The notes under the pieces: generated by a model
Seen by the model: only the letters and a program-made list of their open reading frames with translations
Database searches by the model: none
What the model was told of the DNA's origin: nothing
Assembly (NCBI GenBank): GCA_950295325.1
Contig: OX485803.1
Location: forward strand, 23,066,001 to 23,130,000
DNA from: Polytrichum commune
Taxonomy: Eukaryota > Streptophyta > Polytrichopsida > Polytrichales > Polytrichaceae
Reading direction: 5' to 3'
DNA length: 64,000 nt
Translations under genes and position numbers: made by a program
Shown here: piece after piece, positions 52,183 through 61,800 of the stretch
Numbering within the stretch: position 1 is the first letter of the stretch
How the letters are laid out: every line of letters starts with the position of its first letter

Positions 52183-52501
52183 AGCACCACACCAAATGTT
52201 TTGCTTTTATCATGAATTTGGAATCATCGACCTCACAACATGGTCCGATCTGTTCTTTGACCGTGCAAAATTTATATTGGACACAATAAAAGCCGAAGAT
52301 ATCCAGACGCAAATCGATCCACTAGCCCCCTACTTTCCCAACTGCAAATCCAATCCTTACTCTGGTGTTCAATGCACAATCAATCGTTGTGTTTTGACGA
52401 TCGTGAAAGCACATGCAACGTGGCCTCACAAGAAAATAGAAGGTGTTTTCATCGCCCATAGACTTATTCTCGACAAGTTGAGGTTTGAGACCTCATGGTA
52501 A
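52076..52501 (+). CDS. Unrecognised 141-codon open frame, possible gene fragment
   Basis: The frame opens at MKVLPDVFHVQYANIKATLS and runs to a stop at 52501. It has a balanced, protein-like composition, with AWRAKTMLKTIVSRNLAPHQ, FDRAKFILDTIKAEDIQ and TINRCVLTIVKAHATWPHKK, but I do not recognise a family. Its first third overlaps the right arm of the inverted duplication. The left arm translates in the matching frame with a stop (AWRAK becomes a stop then RAK), so that copy is non-coding. It could be a captured gene fragment in a foldback element or a chance frame. No upstream exon was found. Confidence 0.35.
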   Translation: MKVLPDVFHVQYANIKATLSAWRAKTMLKTIVSRNLAPHQMFCFYHEFGIIDLTTWSDLFFDRAKFILDTIKAEDIQTQIDPLAPYFPNCKSNPYSGVQCTINRCVLTIVKAHATWPHKKIEGVFIAHRLILDKLRFETSW

Positions 52502-52544
52502 TTATCCATCATTCTAAAGGAATTTATAGAATATACCCCAATTT

Positions 52545-53208
52545 AACAAGAAAACGGTAGAACCGTGAGGCTCCGTCCTTTACTATGAAAGACTACAACT
52601 CTAGTTGTCCACTTTCCTCCTGCCAATCCATGGCTATTTACAATACCTATAATAAAACATTTTCTTGAATTTTGTACACCTTCTTTTCAAATGCAAGTCA
52701 AGGGCTAAAGCTACTCATTTATCACCCGGAGATTTTAAAATAAATAATTAACACCTGCCAAAACATCCATAGCTAACTAGATTTTTTTCAATACATTTTA
52801 GAAAGCAACTGTAGTTAACTAGATATATATAACCATAGTTAACATTCACAATTAAATAAGTTGGACCAAAAATAATAGGAACAAGAAAACGGTAGAACCG
52901 CGAGGCTCTGTCCTTTATAATGAAAGACTACAACTATAGCTATCCACTTTCCTCATGCCAATCCATGGCTATTCACTATACCTATAACCGAACCTTTTTT
53001 GGATTTTGTGCACCTTCTTCTCAAATGAGGGTCAAGGACTGAAGCTACTCATTTATCACCTGATTTAAAAATACATAATTAACAACTGCCAAAATAACTA
53101 TAGTTGACTAGATGTTTTTCAATACGTTTCAGGGAGCAACTATAGCTAACTAGATATATATAACTATAGTTAACATCCACATTAGATAAAATGGACCAAA
53201 AATTGCAG
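52545..53208. repeat. Two-copy tandem duplication, ~335 bp unit
   Basis: AACAAGAAAACGGTAGAACC begins at 52545 and again at 52880. The units then run parallel through GTCCTTTA-TATGAAAGACTA, GCCAATCCATGGCTATT, GCTACTCATTTATCACC and the end block GGACCAAAAAT. The second copy ends near 53208, where a third GGAACAAG starts and then diverges. Each unit contains self-complementary AGCTAACTAGATATATATAA blocks. Confidence 0.88.
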
Positions 53209-53537
53209 GAACAAGTAACGTCCAAGTGTGAACGCAAAGTAATTAGGATATTTGCTCTTGAAACAGAGAAGTTGATACATAGTCTCTGTCCTACATACAA
53301 CGCCAATAAAAAGAAACCAAACGATGTCAACATGTAACTGGCTGGACTTGGATATCCAACACCACTAGGATATCCACCAATTATGCCCCAAACACCTCCC
53401 CGGACACTGATTGGTTAGCCAGGACACGTCAGCTCTCTCACCAAGGAGGTCATCGGGCAGACGTGGCACTCTCTAAAAACGGCTCCTCTCAATTCAAACT
53501 GATGCTTCGTCTTGACGCTTCTCCCCTCCAACCCTAC

Positions 53538-53545
53538 AAACCCTA
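53538..53545 (+). promoter_or_regulatory. Telobox in the POLD4 leader
   Basis: AAACCCTA, the plant telobox, lies 141 bases upstream of the POLD4 start codon, probably in the 5' UTR or just upstream. Teloboxes are common near transcription starts of plant genes for replication and translation, where they bind Pur-alpha/telobox factors. The role here is inferred. Confidence 0.5.
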
Positions 53546-53685
53546 GCCTGTCCGCCATTCTCCCTTCACAATCCACCGATTTTCGAACGCCCTCGACGCA
53601 AGTGCTTCGGCTTCTCCAGTACACGTCTCTGCTCTTGCTTTTGTTTTTGTGAGATTACTTGTGCAGCGTTTGTATTGCGAGCGAC

Positions 53686-54317
53686 ATGGCGACCAGGAAG
53701 ATGGACGCATTGTACCCCAAGCGAAAGAGTGCACCTGCGGGTGGCAAGGGCAACAAGATGTCTGCCGTTTCGAAGAAGGCCAAGGACTCCCTGGCCGCTA
53801 CTTATGAAGACTTGGGCATGGGGTCGGGAACTCTTGGGTTTTCAGCTGCACAGCCGGCTGCTCTCATTTCTTCCGGAAGGAAAGATTTAAACGAAGGTGA
53901 CTGATTCGTTTTGGTGTCTTTTTATGCGTCGGAGGCTAACAGGCAACCGAACTTTGTGCTTCTGGTCATGTCGTAAACCTGCCTTTAGTGTCTCGAATGT
54001 GTAGGTGTATATTACGGCGTTAGTGTAATTTTACTTCTGTAACAGTTTTTTGTACTGAGCTTCTGGCTTGTTCTACATCATCAAAGATCTGTTCTAAAAT
54101 CTCTCTCGTCGTCGGTGTTGATGCAGACTATGATGATGTGGAGGAGATCCTTAGACAGTTTGACATGAACATGGCGTATGGTCCTTGCTTGGGACTCAGT
54201 CGTGTGGAACGGTGGGAGCGTGCTCACCGGATTGGTCTGGATCCCCCTCAGAATGTGAAGAATATGTTGCAGCTTGCCGGTGGCAACCCTGACTGTCTGT
54301 GGGAGGGACGTGTCTAG
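53686..54317 (+). CDS. POLD4: DNA polymerase delta small subunit 4 (p12)
   Basis: The smallest accessory subunit of replicative DNA polymerase delta, which stabilises the holoenzyme and contacts PCNA. Two exons, 53686-53896 and 54127-54317, join across a 230-base GT-AG intron (G|AC phase) to give 133 residues; human p12 is 107. The diagnostic C-terminal half follows an acidic DYDDVEEI and reads LRQFDMNMAYGPCLGLSRVE, then RWERAHRIGLDPPQNVKNML, and ends LWEGRV. The N-terminus is basic (MATRKMDALYPKRKSAP) and may hold the degenerate PCNA-interaction site found in p12. I chose ATG 53686 because it is the first ATG in frame. The gene is co-directional with VPS13 and convergent with the H+-ATPase. 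No damage is seen. Confidence 0.93.
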
Positions 54318-55899
54318 CTCCTTCACCTCCTGTTTCACCTCTGCCAATTCCATGGACTGGTGCAAGTCTCCACAAGGAGATATGAAGACCGAACCTTGAA
54401 AGCCGCGAAGCAATGGTGAAGGATGGACTGTGTATACGTCCGCATCGGTTGCTGACCGCTGAGGGTGCGATTGGTCACGACCTATTAGCAGGTTCCCTGT
54501 TCGTTCTCTTAGATATTTTCCAACAGAAGTTGTAAAATTCTTGTTAGTCCAGAACCAGGAAATGTGAGTGCAGCAACATTCAATATAAGAGGAGCTGCTA
54601 CTGGGAAATTAAGGCAGTTGTATTTTTAGGAAGCTCTCGCCTTCGATTTAGAAGGTCTCTTGCTGTGTCATCGTAGAGAAGGTTGGATACGGAACAGCAA
54701 TTAGACTCTTGGGTGTGTGCTCTGCGCACGCTCTCTCTTTGTACAATTACCCCAAGTGGTTCTGCAACAAATGCCTTAAGGCTGTGTATATACAGCTTCT
54801 TTGCGAAAGCTTGTTTCTGAATTCTGGCATTTTCTCTACACGACTCACAACAACTGCCTTTCAATGTACCTACTTCCTGCCCTGAATTTTGCAAGCTTCC
54901 AAGAATAGGAAATATTGAAATGCTGGTCATGCATTTCAAATAGCTGGGTTTGTCTGATCACCTCTCTGCTGAAGTGCTAGGTCAATTTGGGTGCATCACA
55001 GATTCCAGCGATAGGAGGGCAGACCGAAAAAATCGAAGTGAATTTCATAGGAGGGAGGTTTTCTGCTAAAATGGTGTGAATCCAACTAAGCCACAATTGG
55101 AATTATACAACATGTGGTTATGTCTTCCGAATCAAAGCTTGAAGATGGCAAATCAAAGAAGGTTACCTATCTGAAACATTATGGTGTAGCACGATATACG
55201 TTCTGGTGAGAGAAGTTAAGAATATAAGAGATGAGAAACAAGAGTACATATGCAGATATGAAGTTAACATGATTCATTGTGAAGGCAAAAACATGAGGAA
55301 TCCAAATCCTCAAAGATCATAATTATTGGACCCAGATTGAAAATCTTCTCAGTTTTTGATGTTGAGAAGTATAGGGAGGACCTAGCATATTCATGCATAT
55401 GTACAAATCTGAATCCATATCCCTCAAGACTCCACAATATGCTTGACAACAAGACTCCACAACAAGTGGTGTGATGACTAAGCTTGAGAGGGTGGTTTCT
55501 ACTTGTAAGTGACATGTCTAGACCTAGCCTTTGTTGACAATGGACGGATGTACATGTGAAGGACTAACAAAATTGGAGTAAAGCTTCACCTTATATCAAG
55601 ATGGAAGAGCTGGAGGTTTATTTATCCAACATTTCTCAAATGCAGCCATTCAATGCCGCTTCTATCTTGAGCAACAAGTTATCTACAGCCTGCAACCTTC
55701 CGTTCTTTAGAGAACAGGACATGGTATACGCATCATGTCAGAACAGATGCGATGCCCAAAGACTAGACAAAACTTGAAATGATGTGATTGATGCTAGGTA
55801 GATTGACGACTCTAGCAACCTAGTTTGCAAAGATACTAAAAATATGAATGAGTGTAAGAATCGAACAACCCAATGAAGATATGTTACAAGTTTGGACTC
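54318..55899. other. Convergent intergenic region
   Basis: The 3' flanks of POLD4 (plus) and of the H+-ATPase gene (minus) meet here. Short open frames at 54598-54939 and elsewhere have no family I recognise. Confidence 0.5.
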
Positions 55900-58800
55900 T
55901 CAGACAGTGTACGAGTGTTGGATGGTTCCAAGATCCAGCCCCTTCAGTTTCACCATCGACTCCATGCGGCCCTTTACTGTGTCCAGCTCTCTGAACCTGA
56001 TCGCAATCGAAGAAACAACAGGAATCAGTTTTATGTGTTGCTACTTCTACAACTCTCCATACAGCTTCTTTGGAACTTTTGTTTTGACATCTGAAATGGC
56101 ACATTCTTGTCCAGTGCACTTGATAAGAAGTTGTAAAGTCAATAATCTGACACCTTCCATCAAGGAAGAACGAGAGTTTCACGTCGTGCATAAGGGGCAG
56201 TTTACACTGGAGGTCGAGGGCCTAAAGGCCCAAGAAAGTTTGAATGGATGGAAAAACCTATATGGAGCCCTACATGACATGCATGTAGAACGCAAGTACG
56301 CAAACGCAAGAACGGGAGACCATGACACTTCAAAATCTCACTACCTTTGGTTTATTACAACTTATTGTGTAGAAGGGCTCACGTGCATATGATGGCAATG
56401 AAATAGGAAACGGTGTCTTCACATTACACTTAAGGCCTGTGACCACACAAATTATGATTTAAACTTTCAGATGAATTTCAAGGATCCTCATAATGTCATG
56501 GTCACGGCCATTGGCCATAGTGTAAAGTGACCCCCCAACTTACAAAACCCACTAATGACAGAGACCAACGAGAGTTTGATCCAGAAACATGCACAGAAAC
56601 TTAGCTGGATGAGCAAGGTACCTTGACATTTCTGCTCTCCTCTTGGCCTGCTCAGCTATGCTATTGGTGTCACGTTCCCCGATAGATTGATCAAATTTTT
56701 GGGATTCAATTTGTTGTGGAGCCAAACCATGCCGTGAGCGTCGTTCTTGCACTGCCCAGCCCTTCTGCCGTTCTTCCGTTCCAAAGTCTTTCTTCTGAGT
56801 GAAAGCAACCTGCAATCCACATAACATTTCAAAGACGCGCCCATTGTACTAAAGCTTCAAAGGAATTTTAGAACAGCAGATAGGGATGCTGTCACCATCT
56901 AAAAGCAGAGCCTACGAAAGGAATAACTGATTCCACATACAAGACATGTTCGTGAGAATTATTTGACAATTACAATGAGAAACAAGAGATTGGTGCTTGA
57001 TGAATGATGTGTGCACCTTTCTCTCTGTGATCAGGTCCCAAGACTTGTTACTCAAGATGTACCGGACAGTGAACTTGAGCACATCTAGTGGCAGGTAGGC
57101 TAACAAGCTGTAAAGCCAGACCACACCAGCCCAACCCCAGCCAATGGCATGGAAGCTTGCGAAGTTGATATTGGCATAAACAGCAAGGAAAGTTGCGACC
57201 TGCAAAGATACAAAAAAAAAAATTTAGCACAAGCTAATATTTCAAGGCAAAAGCTACTCATCAAATGTACTTTCTGAGGAAAACATGTACAAATTTGGAA
57301 CTCAAAGTAGAAGAACTCCAAGTATAATGGAGCTAAAAGTAACCATCTTTCAAGTGAACCTTACCATCTGAGCACCAACGAAGGCTAACATAAGGAGAAA
57401 CCCGGGTCGTTCAAAGATCGACCAACTTTGTGAGCGAGTAACAAAGATGAGGGCTTGACTGAGAATGCTGACTTGCAAGTAGACAGCAGCCACTAATTTT
57501 TCATGGTCTCCACTGATATCAACCACATTGAAGGTTGTCTGCAGACAAGCCAATGCCACTGGCAAGTAAGAATCGTCTTCAAAAGATTATCAGGGACTGC
57601 AAGAAAATTTGTAAAATCCAATGCCTACCAATCATTTCTTTACTTCGAAACCCAGGAAACGTAGAGGATATTAGAATGTGTGTGTAATCAACAAGAGAAT
57701 TGCAAACTGTGTACAGTGCGTCTAATGGCATTAATAAATTTGAACAGTGATATCTTCTCTTGAAATTAGTGTAGTCGTATGTTCTCTGATACCTGAATGA
57801 ATGTTGTTTTGTACGCAACCCAGAAAAATATGACGTTTACGATTGCAAGGTAGGTTCCAAGTACAATCCCAGTTGCAAAGATTTCCTGTAACTTCCAGCT
57901 GTCTGGCAAGGGGGACGGTTTCACGCGATCCTTAGAGATTGTCATGATGGTGCCTACATGACAAGGTATTTGTGAATCATGAGACTTCATAGCAACTTTT
58001 TTGTTCTAGACCACATAGAAGCCTTAACAATAACAAGCTCACAAAGAAGAGTTAGTCTTTTCTGGAAAACAAGAACTCCTGTACAAGTGGGATGTGTAAT
58101 GCAGGCATCTACAACTTGACACTTGATGGGAAAAGGGGTGTACCATCATTTAGAACTGCAATAATTAAAACCATGAAAGGTGGAAAGTCGAACTCCCAAA
58201 TCAAAGCTAGTAGAGTGAATCCTAACTGCATACATGCAAAAGAGTCATATCAGATCATTAAGTGTGCTTGATAGAAGATCCAATGAATACAGATATGTAC
58301 ATGTTGCTTTGATATCAAGCTGCAGTTCCTAGCACATGCTGAAGAGAAAGATTAAGACATCACTGATGTGTGAAGCTCTATTCAAACTAGAGATTTCAAA
58401 TTTAGAGATTGTTCAGGTTTTACACTATTTTGCAGTATCAATAATATGGTACAAAGAATGATATAACGTACCACTATACGTATGGTGATGGATACAGCAT
58501 ATATCTGCAAGGCCAATAGTCCAATGAGTCAATCCGGCTGGTCATTTTAATTAAGTTCAATCCTGACACTAATAGATACCATTGAGAATATAATCAGTCA
58601 AACAGCTGATGCACGCCTCCATAATCTATAGATTCTGAAGTATTTTGACTTGTAATATATTGGCCCTCAACGCAATTGGTGGTTTGAGAGACTCGAAGAA
58701 ATATGCGAAGTGAACCTACTGAGAATTAGAGGGCAGCCAATTCAAATCGTACCAAATATGACTAACGTTTGGGGAAAATGTACCGTGTAATTTTTCATTC

Positions 58801-61800
58801 TTTGAAAAATTGAGCGGCTTGTCAGCACAGCAGAGACGATAACACTAAGCCCTGGCTCTGTCAATACAATGTCGGAAGCACTTCTAGCAGCATCTGTGGC
58901 ATCTGCCACTGCTATACCAATGTCCGCCTTCTTCAATGCAGGTGCGTCGTTGACACCATCACCGGTCATGCCACAGATATGTTTTTTTCCTTGAAGCTTC
59001 TTGACGATCTCATACTTATGTTCTGTATTCAAAATAATGCACGGTATTATTAAAATAAGCAACAATCAGTAAAAGCTTAATGACAGATGAAGGTAAGTCA
59101 GCTCTCAGTGGACGCCTTTTAAACCCCTACATGATCATCAAATCATTAATTGCACACTATAGCGAACCTTCTTCAAGCTGTTGAAAAGAGTGGGTACGTT
59201 TGACAAGCTCCATTTTGACATTCAACTTCAAACCCAAAGTGTCACGTGACGTTCTCAAAAACAAAAATGATTGTCAAGTGACATCTACATTTTCTTCTAA
59301 AAATGTCACCTCGACGTCCCATGCCTAGTAGTACGTGTCATTTCAATTTCTAACGTGTCAATCGACGTGTGGTTTTTTTTCTATACAAGTCACACCACAT
59401 GTCAAATTCAAAATGTTGTGTGATAATTGACGTGCATCCTTTTTTTGTGCTAGTTTTGGTGTGTCAAATGTCAAAAACTTGCAAAAACTTTGTCAAAAAT
59501 ATATGTTGGTTGAAAACACCCATCAAGATAATGTTTTCTTTGAAAACTTGAGTCAAAAAGGGTCAAAGTCAAGAGTTCAGAGCTCAAATACCTGGGAAGA
59601 CCCCAGCAAATCCGTCAGCCTTTTCTATAAAGTCATCAATTGAAAGATCTCTATTTTGGCCTAGCAATGTCGAAGATGGGTACATATTTGTTCCCATTCC
59701 CATTCTGCGTCCTGTCTCTTTTGCTATTGCCAGTTGGTCTCCTGCAGAAGAGCACATCAATGGCCCGTCAGCCTTTTGGGAAGCGTCATCCTGTAGCTAG
59801 GCAATACACGAATCTTTAACAATGTCAAAAGTGGTCGTTTCTGAACGATATAGCCAAATTTGTCATTAAATTCCTCCCTTAATACTAATATATCAGAAAG
59901 TAATTGTCCTTATTTTTCAAGTGTATGTATTTATGGGTCGAACCTGTAATCATCTTCACATTCACACCAAGATGAAGAGCCTTCCGAATAGTTTCAGCAC
60001 TATCATGTCGGGGTGGATCAAAAAGGGGCAACAAACCACAAAATTGCCAAGGACCACCTGCACTCTCCATATTACCTTCAGGTACTTCCTGCAAAAGTAA
60101 GAAATGAACAGTTACCTCTTGCAAATTAATCTTCCAGTGAGCTTGACATCGTTCGTATCAGATACGTGCGCTTAAATTTTCAAGAGGGTTGAATCTGGTC
60201 ATTCAGAATTGTTCTCACCTGCATTGCAACACCAAGTGATCGAAGCCCTCTTTCGGCAAACTTCTCAATTAGTGAATGTACTTGTCCAGATATTTCTTCT
60301 TTGTTTTGAGCGAGATGAAGAATCTGAGACAATCAAGATAGTAGTTCATCAAAGTCAGATAACAATGAAAGTTACTTTGACATAATCAAATGAAACACCT
60401 GAGTAGGGCATAACAAAACTAGTCCAAAATTTTTAAGTCCATAAATACAGGTGGTCCTAATATAGAAATGTACCTGCTCCGGCGCCCCTTTACTTGCACG
60501 ATACCACTTCCCTGTGTTGTCAACATAAGTAAGTGCAGTGCGCTTCTCGGTAGGGTTGAATGGAAGAAAATGGATCTCTGTGATTCCAGCCCTTGCCTGC
60601 ATGTAAAGATCATATCGAAGCTTTACCATTTCATACAAGAGATTGAACTGTTGTTGAAATAGGGTGGCAGTTTCTCGGGGAAGCCAAGAGAAATCCTGAT
60701 ATTTGTAGCAATAGGTTTCCTCACCTCCTTTGGGTCCGCCAGCATGCCAACTATTGCAGCATCAATTGCATCCTGATTTTCAATCCTAGATGCACGGGCA
60801 GCCAGCGTGACCACCATATCCCTATCAACGTCCGGTGCAAAGCACTGCGAAAAGAACCAGATTGTCTAGTTATCGATTGGAAGAACAACAAGATGAACAC
60901 ATTCTATTGTGGCACTAGTAAAGTGGTACACCATTTTACCAATATAGGAATTTTCATCTTCATCACATCCTCCTTTACGTTTTTATTGAGGCTGCAAATG
61001 AAAGTGGAATTCAAACTTCAAATTCAGCTATATATCAGTAGAAAAACTGAATCGTTATTTATTTACAGACCAAAGCCACAGGTACGATACAGAAGTCAAT
61101 TGCCCATGTCCTGTCAATTTTAATACAAATATTCTCAAGATGAAGCGACCACGTGCTTGATATCACCTCAATTAAGTTTTTGTCAACGCTGAGTTTGTTT
61201 AAAGTAAGAGTCCCAGTCTTGTCACTGCACAGAACATCCATGCCTGCCATTTCCTCAATGGCTGTCATTCTCTTCGTGATAGCACCCTGCAGACATGAAG
61301 AGGTCATGAAAGGTAAAGAGATTAGACACTCCAGTTGTAAAACAAGATATATATGCAGTTAAATTCAGCGGAACAGATGATAACGGGGGATCGCCACAGC
61401 GAGAAGATGGCAATAAATTCTGGTTGTCTTGTGATTTGTCGCACTGATTGGATTCTGCATTCTCATGTGAACAGTGATGTCACATCCAACATATAATCAG
61501 AATAGGTTGAAAGGCTTACCTGCTGGCATAATCGATGGGCACCAATGGCCATGGTCACAGAGAGTACAGTGGGCATGGCAATTGGAATGCCACCGATGAG
61601 AAGAACTAACAGATTCTCGATTCCTGCCCTGTAAGGACGATGTTGGATTCCATACATCACTACAATCTCTATCACCATTCCAATGGCAATGGAGATGATG
61701 CAGAAGTTTCCAATAGCTGTCAAGACCTGCATATAAGAGTACATCCAGATATTACTACTAAATCCTTGGGCTTGATGAGGACCGGATGATGTGGTTTTCT

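Noticed and set aside
55820-56191. 123-codon minus-strand frame as a separate gene
   Set aside because: It overlaps the last H+-ATPase exon in a different frame; the correct frame gives the conserved tail ending YTV.
60926-60994. Candidate H+-ATPase exon with NVKEDVMKM
   Set aside because: Phase 0 gives an immediate stop, and the exon 60844-60725 ([20 protein letters not shown]) joins cleanly to the preceding exon.
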